Positions 1 through 8,162 of a stretch of DNA of 64,000 bases are shown here, piece after piece. The stretch is from Streptomyces tuirus (GTDB taxonomy: Bacteria > Actinomycetota > Actinomycetes > Streptomycetales > Streptomycetaceae), in contig NZ_AP023439.1 of NCBI RefSeq assembly GCF_014701095.1, positions 1,848,001 through 1,912,000 on the forward strand, given 5' to 3'. Both the position numbers and the translations under genes were made by a program. The notes under the pieces were generated by a model. That model did no database searches and was not told the origin of the DNA. It worked only from the letters and a program-made list of their open reading frames with translations. Every line of letters begins with the position of its first letter. Position 1 is the stretch's first letter.

Positions 1-77
1 ACAAGGCCGACCAGGTCGGCCAGGCCGAACGGGGAGAGGAGAAGGCCGATGCGCTCACCGAAACTGGCCGCGCTTGA
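1..77 (+). CDS. 3' end of an unidentified gene (partial)
   Basis: The window opens inside a reading frame (frame 3) whose last 24 residues, beginning KADQVGQAERGEEKADAL, are charged and hydrophilic, ending at TGA 75-77. It overlaps the next start codon by 29 bases, the kind of overlap seen in translationally coupled Streptomyces operons. YhgE/Pip membrane proteins often sit beside an ABC-type ATPase gene, so that is one possible identity, but the fragment is too short to recognise and the call rests only on frame and overlap. Confidence 0.4.
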   Translation, partial: KADQVGQAERGEEKADALTETGRA

Positions 78-2133
78 GCTGCGCCGCTTCGGGCGGGGGA
101 AGCTGCCGCGCGCCGCGCTGGTCGCGCTGCTGGTGCTGCCGCTGCTGTACGGCGCGCTGTACCTGTGGTCGTTCTGGGACCCGTACGGCCGCCTGGACAA
201 GATCCCGGTGGCGCTGGTGAACGCCGACAAGGGGGCGACCGCCGACGGGAAGAAGATCACGGCGGGCGACGACATCACCGAGGGCCTGCGCGACAGCAAG
301 ACCTTCGACTGGCGGGAGGTGAGTGCCGCCGAGGCCCGCAGAGGCGTCGAGGACGGCAGCTACTACCTGTCGCTCACCCTGCCCGCCGACTTCAGCGAAC
401 GGATCGCCTCCAGTTCGGGCAGCACCCCGGAGACCGGCGCCCTCCAGGTGCGCACGAACGACGCGAACAACTACATCGTCGGGCAGATCTCCCGGACGGT
501 CTTCGGCGAGGTGCGGCAGGCGGCGTCCACGAAGACGTCCCGGTCCTTCCTGGACAAGATCTTCGTGTCGTTCTCCGACATCCACGGCAAGACCGTGAAG
601 GCGGCGAACGGCGCCGACCGGCTCAACGGCGGGATCGGCAAGGCCGAGAAGGGCTCCAAGGACCTCGCCGACGGCCTCAAGGACGCCAAGGACGGCAGCG
701 GCAAGCTCTCCACGGGCCTGAAGAAGCTCCACACCGGCGCCGGCGATCTGGAGGACGGCTCCAAGCAGGTCGCCGAGGGCACGCAGAAGCTCGCCGACCG
801 GGTCAACGGCACCGCCGACAAGGTCGGCCCCTTCCTGAAGGGCAACGAGAAGGCCATCGGTGACACCGCCCAGCTGGTCGCCGACTCCTCCGGGGTGATC
901 CGCAAGCACCTGGACACCCTGGTGAAGACGGCCCCGACCGCCGCCAAGGGCGCCCGCGCGGCGTCCGGCACGCTGACCGACGTCTACGCCCGGCGCTGCG
1001 ACGACCCGGTCCTGCCCGACGCGGCCTGCTCCGACCTGAAGAAGGCCAAGGACGCCGCCGCCGATGTGACCACCATCGCGGACGACCTCACCACGCTGAT
1101 CGCGGACCAGGACGGCGACCTGGACAAGCTCGACAAGAACCTCGCCACCCTCCAGAAGCAGTCGCAGGCCCTCGCGAACCGCGCACCGCACCTCTCGGAG
1201 GACCTCGCCGACGCCGTCAAGAAGATCAACAAGCTGAACGACGGGGCGGCCGAGGTCGCCGCGGGCGCGAAGAAGCTGCACAAGGGGATCGGCACGGCCA
1301 AGACCGGCGCCGTGGACCTCGACAAGGGCGTCGGCAAGCTGAAGACGGGCGCGGACGACCTCAACGGCGGCATCTACAAGCTCGTCGACGGCTCCGGGAA
1401 GCTCGCCGGCGGCCTGCACGACGGGGCGGAGAAGATCCCCGACTACGACGAGCAGGACCGCGACCGGCGCACCGAGGTCATGGCCGATCCCGTGCGGCTC
1501 GCCTCGCACGACATGCACAAGGCGCCCAACTACGGCACCGGCTTCGCCCCGTACTTCATCCCGCTGTCCCTGTGGGTGGGCGCGATGGTGGCCTACATGC
1601 TGATCGTGCCGATGAACCGGCGCGCGCTCGCCGCGGGCGCCTCGGCGTGGCGGATCGCGCTGGCGGGCTGGCTGCCGGTGGTGGCGATCGGGGTGCTGCA
1701 GACCGTGGCGCTGATGTCGGTGCTGCACTGGGCGGTCGGCCTTCAGATGGCGCGAGCGGCCGGGACGGTGGGATTCCTGTTCCTGGTGACGGCCTGCTTC
1801 GCGGCGATCGTGCAGTGGCTGAACGCGCGCTTCGGGGCCGCGGGCCGGATCCTCGTCCTCGCGCTGCTGATGCTCCAGCTGACCTCGGCGGGTGGCACGT
1901 ACCCCGTTCAGACGAGCCCCGGGTTCTTCAACGCGCTCCACCCGTTCCTGCCGATGAGCTACGTCGTCGAGGCCCTCAGGCGGCTGATCACCGGCGGTGG
2001 ACTCGAACCGGTGTGGCACGCGTGCGTGGTGCTGACGGCGTTCACCGCGGGCGCGCTCGCGCTGACCGCCGTGGCGGCTCGCCGGCGCCAGGTGTGGACG
2101 CTGGACCGGCTGCACCCGGAGCTGAGCCTGTGA
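49..2133 (+). CDS. YhgE/Pip family ABC-2-like membrane protein
   Basis: A 694-residue membrane protein. One hydrophobic helix lies near the N-terminus (about 22-42). A large extracytoplasmic section follows (about 45-480), with many Gly-x-x-x-Leu heptad-like repeats such as LADGLKDAKDGSGKLSTGLK (about 185-250 and 400-465), the hallmark of YhgE/Pip proteins. The last 200 residues hold about five to six membrane helices of ABC-2 permease type. A GGAGAGGAG ribosome site sits about 7 bases before ATG 49. The family includes phage-infection protein Pip and ESX-like or efflux-associated proteins; the substrate here is unknown. A TetR gene follows after 32 bases, suggesting local regulation of an export function. 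Confidence 0.85.
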   Translation: MRSPKLAALELRRFGRGKLPRAALVALLVLPLLYGALYLWSFWDPYGRLDKIPVALVNADKGATADGKKITAGDDITEGLRDSKTFDWREVSAAEARRGVEDGSYYLSLTLPADFSERIASSSGSTPETGALQVRTNDANNYIVGQISRTVFGEVRQAASTKTSRSFLDKIFVSFSDIHGKTVKAANGADRLNGGIGKAEKGSKDLADGLKDAKDGSGKLSTGLKKLHTGAGDLEDGSKQVAEGTQKLADRVNGTADKVGPFLKGNEKAIGDTAQLVADSSGVIRKHLDTLVKTAPTAAKGARAASGTLTDVYARRCDDPVLPDAACSDLKKAKDAAADVTTIADDLTTLIADQDGDLDKLDKNLATLQKQSQALANRAPHLSEDLADAVKKINKLNDGAAEVAAGAKKLHKGIGTAKTGAVDLDKGVGKLKTGADDLNGGIYKLVDGSGKLAGGLHDGAEKIPDYDEQDRDRRTEVMADPVRLASHDMHKAPNYGTGFAPYFIPLSLWVGAMVAYMLIVPMNRRALAAGASAWRIALAGWLPVVAIGVLQTVALMSVLHWAVGLQMARAAGTVGFLFLVTACFAAIVQWLNARFGAAGRILVLALLMLQLTSAGGTYPVQTSPGFFNALHPFLPMSYVVEALRRLITGGGLEPVWHACVVLTAFTAGALALTAVAARRRQVWTLDRLHPELSL

Positions 2134-2165
2134 GCCCCACCGTCACCTCCCCCGGAGAGGTTCCT

Positions 2166-2810
2166 GTGACAATCAGGGCCATGGAAAGCAGCAGTGCCGC
2201 GTCGGGCGGCAGCACGCGCCGCGAGGCCACCCGGCAAAAGCTCTACGAGGCGGCCGTCACGCTCATCGCCGAGCAGGGGTTCTCCGCCACCACCGTGGAC
2301 GAGATCGCCGAACGTGCCGGGGTCGCGAAGGGCACGGTCTATTACAACTTCGCGAGCAAGTCCGTCCTCTTCGAGGAATTGCTGCGGCACGGAGTGGGGC
2401 TGCTGACCGCCTCCCTGCGGGAAGCGGCCGACCGGACCGCGCGGGAGGGCGGCAGCAAGGTCGACGCCCTGGACGCGATGATCCGGGCGGGGCTGGTCTT
2501 CATCGACCGCTACCCGGCCTTCACCCAGCTGTACGTGGCCGAACTGTGGCGCACCAACCGGACCTGGCAGTCCACGCTGATGGTGGTCCGGCAGCAGGCC
2601 GTCGCGGTCGTGGAGGACGTGCTGCGCGACGGCGTCGCGGGGGGTGAGTTCAGCGAGGAGATCGACATCCCGCTGACGGCGTCCGCGCTGGTCGGCATGG
2701 TCCTGGTGGCCGCACTCGACTGGAAGTCCTTCCAGGCGGAGCGCTCCCTGGACGACGTCCACGCGGCGCTGTCCCGGCTCCTGCAGGGGCGGGTCAGCGG
2801 CTGCCGCTGA
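2166..2810 (+). CDS. TetR/AcrR family transcriptional regulator
   Basis: A 214-residue one-component repressor. The N-terminal helix-turn-helix (about residues 20-65) has the classic TetR core, ending KGTVYYNFASKSVLFEELL; the C-terminal part is a helical ligand-binding and dimerisation domain. GTG 2166 is chosen because GGAGAGG at 2154-2160 is 5 bases upstream; ATG 2181 would leave that site 20 bases away. It probably shares a transcript with the YhgE/Pip gene 32 bases upstream and may repress it. The inducer is unknown. No clear palindromic operator was found in the short gap between the two genes. Confidence 0.9.
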   Translation: MTIRAMESSSAASGGSTRREATRQKLYEAAVTLIAEQGFSATTVDEIAERAGVAKGTVYYNFASKSVLFEELLRHGVGLLTASLREAADRTAREGGSKVDALDAMIRAGLVFIDRYPAFTQLYVAELWRTNRTWQSTLMVVRQQAVAVVEDVLRDGVAGGEFSEEIDIPLTASALVGMVLVAALDWKSFQAERSLDDVHAALSRLLQGRVSGCR

Positions 2811-2825
2811 GCCGACCCACGCCCC

Positions 2826-2870
2826 CACATGTGAAAGCAGCACATGTGAGAGCCGCACATGTGAAAGCGC
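2826..2870. repeat. Three tandem 15-bp repeats with CACATGTG core
   Basis: The palindrome CACATGTG occurs at 2826-2833, 2841-2848 and 2856-2863, exactly 15 bp apart. Each copy continues as GAAAGC or GAGAGC, so the whole 15-bp unit is repeated with a few changes. The array begins 15 bases after the TetR stop codon. It may be a multi-site operator or a recent slippage expansion. Confidence 0.8.
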
Positions 2871-2989
2871 CGGTCCGATGTGGCCGCGTCCCCCGCGGGC
2901 CACCTCGAACCGGCGCCTTCCGTGCTCCCCCGTGCGTCCCCCCGCACGACCCCCGTTCGGTCGTCCCCCGGTTTCCCCGTGCCTCGCTC

Positions 2990-3009
2990 CCGCCGGCACG
3001 CGCCGGCGG
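2990..3009. terminator. GC-rich hairpin, possible tetR terminator
   Basis: Perfect 8-bp inverted repeat: CCGCCGGC (2990-2997), loop ACGC, GCCGGCGG (3002-3009). No T-run follows, which is common for Streptomyces terminators. It lies 180 bases after the TetR gene, so its role as terminator is only tentative. Confidence 0.35.
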
Positions 3010-3142
3010 AAGGAGCGGATCGTGGGCCGGCTCCGTTCCGGCGCCCCGTGTCGCCGGTGCCGGAGCCGTGCCCCTCTCCGTGCCTCCACTCTCTCGTCCG
3101 CGCAGGTCGTCCCCCATCCGCGCGCGTACTCAACTCCACGGC

Positions 3143-3158
3143 TAGGTACCCGTACTCA
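3143..3158. promoter_or_regulatory. MacR-like box
   Basis: The sequence TAGGTACCCGTACTCA fits the inverted repeat TGAGTAC-nn-GTACTCA, which I recall as the reported MacR site, at 12 of 14 defined positions (right arm perfect, left arm 5 of 7). A second CGTACTCA half-site lies 26 bp upstream at 3125-3132. The site is about 117 bases before the FAD oxidoreductase start. The macRS genes themselves are at about 21.4-23.3 kb in this window. TAGGTA inside the box could also act as a -10 element. Confidence 0.4.
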
Positions 3159-3274
3159 TCCCTGGGCACGGGGCCTCACCACGCCGCGTCGCCGCCTGGT
3201 CACCTTCGCCTCCGCGCCCGTACTCGCCAGGCCGCCCGCCGGGGTTGTCGGTGGCGGCCGATAAAGTCGCCGGC

Positions 3275-4765
3275 ATGGCACGGATTGCGGTGATCGGCGC
3301 CGGCATGGGCGCGCTGACGGCTGCCGCCCGGCTGGCCGTGGCGGGCCACCGGGTGGCGGTGTACGAGCGGACGGACACCTACGGCGGAGCGCTGCGCCGC
3401 TTCGAGCGCGAGGGGTTCTCCTTCGACACGGGCCCCGGCCTGCTGCCGCTGCCGGCCGTCTACCGCGACCTGTTCGTCAAGACGGGCAAGGAGCCGCTGG
3501 AGTCCTGCGTCGAGCTGGTCCAGGTCGACCCGTCGTCCCGGCACGTGTTCGCGGACGGCACGGACGTGTCGCTGCCGAACGCCTCACGCGCGGGCGTCGT
3601 GGCCGCCCTGGACGAGGCGCTCGGCGCGGGCGCCGGGAAACGCTGGGGCGACTTCCTGGTCCGGGCCCGCGAGGCCTGGGACCGGACCCGCCGGCCGCTG
3701 CTGGAGGAGCCGCTGTGGCCGGACTGGCAGGTGCTGGCCGAGCGTGAGCCCTACCCGTCGGTGCCGCACAAGCGCCTGCTGCGCACCCGCCGGGCCGCCA
3801 CCCTCGCCGAGATCGGCGCCTGGGAGCTGCGCGACCCCCGCCTCACGGCACTTCTGGAGAGTCACGCCCTCGGCCACGGCCTGGACCCCCGGGTCACCCC
3901 GGCGAGCGCGGCTGTCCTGCCGTACATGGAGCACGCCTTCGGCACCTGGTACGTGCGCGGCGGCCTGCGCGAGCTGGCGCGGGCGGTGTACGAGCGGTGT
4001 CTGGCCCGCAGGGTCGAGTTTCACTTCGGCGCCGACGTCACCGGTGTGCGGGAGAAGGACGGCCGGGCGTCGGGGGTGGAACTCGCCGACGGGTCGGTCG
4101 CGGAGTCGGACTTCGTGGTGGCCGGTGTCGCGCCGGGCGTCCTGGACCGGCTGACGGAGGGGACACCGGTGCGGGGAGACGGCGAGGTGCGGCCACAGCC
4201 CGCGGCGGCCAGCCGGCTGACCGTGCTGCTCGCCCTGCGCGGCGCCCGCCCCGAGGGCACGGCTCACCGCACGGTGGTCCATGCGCGCGACCGTGACGCG
4301 GAGCTGGACGCCCTCTTCGGCACGGCGGCCCGGAACCCGCACCCCACGGTCACGGTGCTGCGGCCCGACGACCCACGACTCGCCCCGGAGGACCACGAGT
4401 CGGTCACCCTGACGACGGTGGTGCCCGCCCGGCTCGACCGGTCCGGCGACGACCTCACCGACCAGGTGATCACCGTCGCCGAGCGGGCCGTCCCCGGCCT
4501 GCGAGACAGACTCCTGTGGCACGAGGTGCGCACCCCGGCCGACATCGCGGAGGCGACGGGCGCGGAGGGCGGGGCGGTACCCGTGCCGGCCCTGGCGGCC
4601 GCCGGGGGACGGCTGCTGCACCCGTCCAACAGCACGCGGGTGCCCGGTCTGTTCACCGTGGGCGGCTGGAGCCACCCCGGCGGCGGACTGCCGCACGCGG
4701 GCATGTCGGGCGCGCTGGTCGCGGGACTGATCGTGGAGGGGCCGGAGTTCCGCGGCTCTCAGTGA
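3275..4765 (+). CDS. CrtI-like FAD-dependent oxidoreductase
   Basis: A 496-residue flavoprotein of the phytoene desaturase/amine oxidase type. The N-terminus carries the FAD-binding dinucleotide motif VIGAGMGALTAAARLAVAG followed by YERTDTYGG. The C-terminus has the family's second FAD contact, LFTVGGWSHPGGGLPHAGMS. No carotenoid genes are nearby, so phytoene itself is an unlikely substrate to assume. ATG 3275 is used because similarity to the family begins there; TTG 3245 and GTG 3251 are in frame, and no strong ribosome site precedes any of them. It is monocistronic and converges on the next gene across a shared hairpin. Confidence 0.8.
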   Translation: MARIAVIGAGMGALTAAARLAVAGHRVAVYERTDTYGGALRRFEREGFSFDTGPGLLPLPAVYRDLFVKTGKEPLESCVELVQVDPSSRHVFADGTDVSLPNASRAGVVAALDEALGAGAGKRWGDFLVRAREAWDRTRRPLLEEPLWPDWQVLAEREPYPSVPHKRLLRTRRAATLAEIGAWELRDPRLTALLESHALGHGLDPRVTPASAAVLPYMEHAFGTWYVRGGLRELARAVYERCLARRVEFHFGADVTGVREKDGRASGVELADGSVAESDFVVAGVAPGVLDRLTEGTPVRGDGEVRPQPAAASRLTVLLALRGARPEGTAHRTVVHARDRDAELDALFGTAARNPHPTVTVLRPDDPRLAPEDHESVTLTTVVPARLDRSGDDLTDQVITVAERAVPGLRDRLLWHEVRTPADIAEATGAEGGAVPVPALAAAGGRLLHPSNSTRVPGLFTVGGWSHPGGGLPHAGMSGALVAGLIVEGPEFRGSQ

Positions 4766-4772
4766 GCGCGCC

Positions 4773-4791
4773 GCCCCGGCGGGGCCGGGGC
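4773..4791. terminator. Shared terminator between convergent genes
   Basis: GCCCCGGC (4773-4780), loop GGG, GCCGGGGC (4784-4791) form a perfect 8-bp hairpin in the 27-base gap between two convergent genes. It can act in both directions. Confidence 0.6.
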
Positions 4792-4792
4792 T

Positions 4793-5728
4793 TCAGAAAC
4801 GGTACTGCTCGTCGTAGCCGTTCCCCTGCGGCTGCTGCCCGCCGCCCTGGTACGGGTACGGCTGCTCCGGCGGCAGTTCCTGCCCGTACTCGTCGGTGTT
4901 GCGCTGCTGCGGGACCCACACGCCGCCGGGCGGGGTCTCGCCGCCGTAGGTGCCGGCGTACTGGTCCTGCGTGTAGCCCTGCTGGCCGTAGTACTGCTGG
5001 TCACCGTAGGTGGTGTCGTAGGAGCCCTGGCCGTAGTTCGAGGAACCGATGTACGGGTCGGAGTAGGCGGCGTACTGCTGCTGGCCCGTGGCGTCGTAGC
5101 CCTGCTGCTGGCCGTAGCCGGAGTAGTCGTAGGAGTACGACTGGTCGGCGGTCTGCGTCGCGTACTGGTCGTGGGTCTGCTGGCCCGGGGCGTGGTACCC
5201 GTTGTCGTAGACGCCGTAGGAGCCGGTGTCGTCGGGCATGGGCTGCGGCTCGTAGACGGCCGTGGTCTCGGCGGCCGTCGGGGCGTGGGCGGCGCGGGCG
5301 GGGGTGAAGACGTCGTCGCGGTCGTAGTCGTCGTCCTGGCCGTAGGCGGCGGGGTCGCGGCGGTAGGCGCCGGCCTCGTCGTCGTAGCCGCCCTCGGCCT
5401 CCAGGCCGGAGACCTCGAGGGTCGGCTCCTGGCGGCCCCGCTCACCGCGGCGGCGCTTGCTGCCGCCAAGCGCGGGAGCGTTCATCGCCCAGCCGGCCGC
5501 GAAGCCGCTGCGGAACGACAGGGTGACGTACGTCTGCCCGACCGCGAAGGCGGCCGCGCCCAGTCCGATCACGACGACCGACGGAATCAGGACACCGACG
5601 ACGACACCGAGGAACCCGGCGAAGGCCAGCAGACGCCAGCGCAGCCGCGCCTTGTACTGCAGCAGCACCTCGCCCAGCAGCCACAGCGCGACGATGCCGA
5701 ACGCGATGTAGAGGACCGTCCAGCCCAT
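4793..5728 (-). CDS. Membrane protein with Tyr/Gln/Gly-rich tail
   Basis: A 311-residue protein of unknown function. Two membrane helices lie at about 4-22 and 33-64. A basic patch (KRRRGERGR, about 90-98) follows, then an acidic linker. From about residue 150 to the end the sequence is low complexity, dominated by Tyr, Gln, Gly, Asp and Pro, with recurring YGQ, QQGY and YSDP units. This composition resembles eukaryotic prion-like domains that self-associate, but that is analogy only. The ribosome site GGGAGAGGGG precedes ATG 5728. The gene is upstream of nothing on its strand and downstream of metF by 56 bases, so it may be co-transcribed with metF. Confidence 0.75.
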   Translation of the reverse strand: MGWTVLYIAFGIVALWLLGEVLLQYKARLRWRLLAFAGFLGVVVGVLIPSVVVIGLGAAAFAVGQTYVTLSFRSGFAAGWAMNAPALGGSKRRRGERGRQEPTLEVSGLEAEGGYDDEAGAYRRDPAAYGQDDDYDRDDVFTPARAAHAPTAAETTAVYEPQPMPDDTGSYGVYDNGYHAPGQQTHDQYATQTADQSYSYDYSGYGQQQGYDATGQQQYAAYSDPYIGSSNYGQGSYDTTYGDQQYYGQQGYTQDQYAGTYGGETPPGGVWVPQQRNTDEYGQELPPEQPYPYQGGGQQPQGNGYDEQYRF

Positions 5729-5784
5729 GTACGCCCCTCTCCCAGTGGCCGTTACGCAGTGTGTCGTATACCGGTGCGAACGGT

Positions 5785-6708
5785 CTAGGCCTGCGATGAG
5801 TGGTGCAGGCCCAGGTTCTCGTAGATCTCGAGTGTCGCGGTGGAGTTGTTGAGCGTGATGAAGTGCAAGCCGGGCACGCCCTCGGCGAGCAGCCGCGCAC
5901 AGAACTCCGTGGCGAATTCGATCCCAATGGAGCGTACAGCGGCCGGATCGTGTTGCGCTGTGAGGATCCGCTCTTTCAGGGCGGGCGGGAACGCGGCGTT
6001 GGTGAGCGACCCGATCCGCTCCAGCGTCTTCACGCTCGCGATCGGCATGACCTCGGGGATGATCGGGGTGTCACAGCCGGCGGCCGAGACCCGGTCGCGC
6101 AGCCGGAGGTAGTCCTCCGGCTGGAAGAACATCTGCGTGATGGCGTAGTCCGCGCCCGCCCGGCACTTGTCGACGAAGTGGCGGACGTCGGTGTCCCAGT
6201 CGGCGGAGCGCGGGTGCATCGCCGGGAAGGCGGCGACGCCCACGCAGAAGTCGCCGGAGGCCTTGATCAGCTCGACGAGTTCGGCGGCGTAGGCCAGGCC
6301 CCGGGGGTGCGGCACCCAGTCGCCCATCGGGTCGCCGGGCGGGTCGCCGCGCAGGGCGAGCATGTTGCGGATCCCGGCGTCGGCGTACTGGCCGATGATG
6401 TTGCGCAGGTCGGCCACCGAGTGGTCGACCGCGGTGAGGTGGGCGATCGGGGTGAGGGTGGTGTCGGAGGCGATCGCCTCGGTCGCCTTGACCGTGCCCG
6501 CGCGGGTGGAACCGCCCGCGCCGTAGGTGACGGAGACGAAGTCGGGCGCCACGGCCTCGACCCGGCGCAGCGCGTTCCACAGGTTCCGCTCGCCCTTCGG
6601 GGTCTTGGGAGCGTAGAACTCGAACGAGTACGTCGTCTTGCCGGCCGCGAGCATGTCGCGGACGGTGCGAGCGTGGTCCGACCTGATGGATGCGGTGCCG
6701 AGGGCCAT
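5785..6708 (-). CDS. metF: 5,10-methylenetetrahydrofolate reductase
   Basis: A 307-residue FAD enzyme that reduces methylene-THF to methyl-THF, the methyl donor for methionine synthesis. It is full length for bacterial MetF and keeps the family features: [15 protein letters not shown] near the start (catalytic Glu), [29 protein letters not shown] and the DYAITQMFF strand. It is followed 56 bases later by the Tyr/Gln-rich membrane protein gene. ATG 6708 has no ribosome site, but TAACCT lies exactly 6 bases upstream, pointing to a leaderless mRNA. No SAM riboswitch is visible before it. Confidence 0.95.
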   Translation of the reverse strand: MALGTASIRSDHARTVRDMLAAGKTTYSFEFYAPKTPKGERNLWNALRRVEAVAPDFVSVTYGAGGSTRAGTVKATEAIASDTTLTPIAHLTAVDHSVADLRNIIGQYADAGIRNMLALRGDPPGDPMGDWVPHPRGLAYAAELVELIKASGDFCVGVAAFPAMHPRSADWDTDVRHFVDKCRAGADYAITQMFFQPEDYLRLRDRVSAAGCDTPIIPEVMPIASVKTLERIGSLTNAAFPPALKERILTAQHDPAAVRSIGIEFATEFCARLLAEGVPGLHFITLNNSTATLEIYENLGLHHSSQA

Positions 6709-6714
6709 ACCGGC

Positions 6715-6743
6715 AGGTTAGCCAGGGGTGGTCGGTCCCCCAA
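6715..6743 (-). promoter_or_regulatory. Predicted leaderless metF promoter
   Basis: On the minus strand TTGGGG (6743-6738), 17 bases, then TAACCT (6720-6715) resemble vegetative -35 and -10 boxes. Transcription would start at about the A of the metF ATG (6708). No Shine-Dalgarno sequence is present, which agrees with a leaderless transcript. Confidence 0.45.
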
Positions 6744-6806
6744 CCGGGGGCCGACATTTGCCCGGATTGTCCGCTTGTTGTCCATCCCTTGGACACACCG
6801 TCGTCA

Positions 6807-7466
6807 CTACGCCCCCCGGAGCCGCTTGGCGAACTCGGCCGCCGCGGCCCCCGGGTCGTCGGCCTCGGTGATCGCCCGTACGACGACCACGCGCCGGGCG
6901 CCCGCTTCCAGGACCTGGTCGAGGTTGGACAGGTCGATGCCGCCGATGGCGAACCAGGGGCGGTCGGTGCCGAGGCCGGCGGTGAAGCGGACCAGGTCCA
7001 GGCCGGGGGCGTGCCGGCCGGGCTTGGTGGGGGTCGGCCAGCACGGGCCGGTGCAGAAGTAGTCCACGCCCGGCTGGACGGCGGCCGCGGCGGCCTCGGA
7101 CTCGGCGTGGGTGGAACGGCCGATCAGGACGTCGTCGCCGAGGATCGCGCGGGCCGCGGGGACCGGGAGGTCGCCCTGGCCGAGGTGCAGGACGTCGGCG
7201 CCGGCGGCGTGGGCGACGTCCGCCCGGTCGTTGACCGCGAGCAGCTTGCCGTGCCGGGCACAGGCGTCGGCGAAGACGGCCAGGTGCTCCAGCTCCTCAC
7301 CGGCCTCCATGCCCTTGTCCCGCAGCTGCACGATGTCGACGCCGCCGGACAGCGCGGCGTCGAGGAAGTCCCCGAGGTCGCCCTGCCGCTTGCGCGCGTC
7401 GGTGCAGAGGTAGACCCGGGCGTCGGCGAGCTGGGCCCGTGCGGTGGCGGCTGCGGTGCCGGTCAT
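6807..7466 (-). CDS. thiE: Thiamine-phosphate synthase
   Basis: A 219-residue TIM-barrel enzyme joining hydroxymethylpyrimidine-PP and thiazole phosphate to give thiamine phosphate. Diagnostic motifs are [30 protein letters not shown] (split by strands of the barrel), [24 protein letters not shown] and the phosphate-binding WFAIGGI. ATG 7466 is preceded by GGGGGGA; a longer frame runs upstream but lacks similarity. It is on the opposite strand from thiO-thiS-thiG, 2.5 kb away. I see no second TPP riboswitch in the 220 bases upstream. Confidence 0.93.
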   Translation of the reverse strand: MTGTAAATARAQLADARVYLCTDARKRQGDLGDFLDAALSGGVDIVQLRDKGMEAGEELEHLAVFADACARHGKLLAVNDRADVAHAAGADVLHLGQGDLPVPAARAILGDDVLIGRSTHAESEAAAAAVQPGVDYFCTGPCWPTPTKPGRHAPGLDLVRFTAGLGTDRPWFAIGGIDLSNLDQVLEAGARRVVVVRAITEADDPGAAAAEFAKRLRGA

Positions 7467-7686
7467 GCGTGTCCCCCCAGGGTGTTCGGTGGCGTGCGGA
7501 TGCGGACGCGGGAGCATCCCTGCGCTGCCGCGAACGCCTCGGGCACCTTACGCCTGCCCCGGGCGGGAACCGGGCGCGAGTCAACCCCGGGCCGCGGCCC
7601 GCTGGGCCACGGCCCCCACATCGGGCGGTCGTTCGGGTCCGGCCCCGCTCACACGGCTCCGGACGATTGTCCCGTCGCGGCCGGGG

Positions 7687-8052
7687 TCAGACGGCGAGCG
7701 CCTGGGCGCGGCGCTTCACCTCCGTGCCGCGATTCTCGCTGAGCGCCTGCGCGGGGGTGCCGGGCAGGCTGTCGTCCGGGGTGAAGAGCCACTCCAGCAT
7801 CTCCTCGTCCGTGAAGCCGTCGTCCCGCAGGAGCGTCAGGGTCCCGGACAGGCCCTTGACGACCTTGTCCCCGTCGATGAAGGCGGCGGGGACGTGCAGC
7901 GCGCGGTTCTCACCACGGCGTACGGCGATGAGCTGGCCGTCCTTGACCAGCTGCCGCACACGCGTCACCTCGACGCCGAACTGTTCGGCGATGTCGGGGA
8001 GGGTGAGCCAGGCGGGGACGAGAGCATCGATCTTTGCGTCAATCTCGGTCAC
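7687..8052 (-). CDS. Rv2175c-family DNA-binding protein
   Basis: A 121-residue winged-helix-like protein. The helix-turn-helix lies at about 15-40 (LTLPDIAEQFGVEVTRVRQLV), followed by a basic wing (IAVRRGENRALHVP) and a C-terminal helical domain (LTLLRDDGFTDEEMLEWLF). In M. tuberculosis the homologue Rv2175c is a substrate of the adjacent kinase PknL; here a PASTA kinase is encoded 4 kb away. The start is GTG 8052 (VTEIDAKIDALV), the first start giving only conserved sequence. Target genes are unknown. Confidence 0.8.
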   Translation of the reverse strand: MTEIDAKIDALVPAWLTLPDIAEQFGVEVTRVRQLVKDGQLIAVRRGENRALHVPAAFIDGDKVVKGLSGTLTLLRDDGFTDEEMLEWLFTPDDSLPGTPAQALSENRGTEVKRRAQALAV

Positions 8053-8162
8053 GGGATCCAGCCTGCCATGTACCACTGACAGTCGGAAGTCGGCTCGGTC
8101 CGGCCGGGCGGCCGTGCCCCTCCCCGTCGGCACCGCCCGGCGGCCCGCGACGGCCCGGGCGC

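Larger units (their letters stand above)
2811..3274. other. 464-bp intergenic region
   Basis: No convincing gene lies here: reading frames on both strands are Arg/Pro/Ala-rich and show no family features. It holds three tandem CACATGTG repeats just after the TetR stop, a GC-rich hairpin at 2990-3009, and two CGTACTCA direct repeats (3125 and 3151), the second of which belongs to a MacR-like inverted repeat. The right end presumably contains the promoter of the FAD oxidoreductase gene. Confidence 0.6.

Noticed and set aside
55..2115. Long open frame on the strand opposite the YhgE/Pip gene
   Set aside because: Rich in Arg, Gly, Val and His with no domain; it mirrors the codon bias of the plus-strand gene and is a GC-rich shadow frame.
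2831..3145. Small gene (MKAAHVRAAHVKA...) in the 15-bp repeat region
   Set aside because: It is only the repeat translated, followed by Arg/Pro-rich sequence on both strands.
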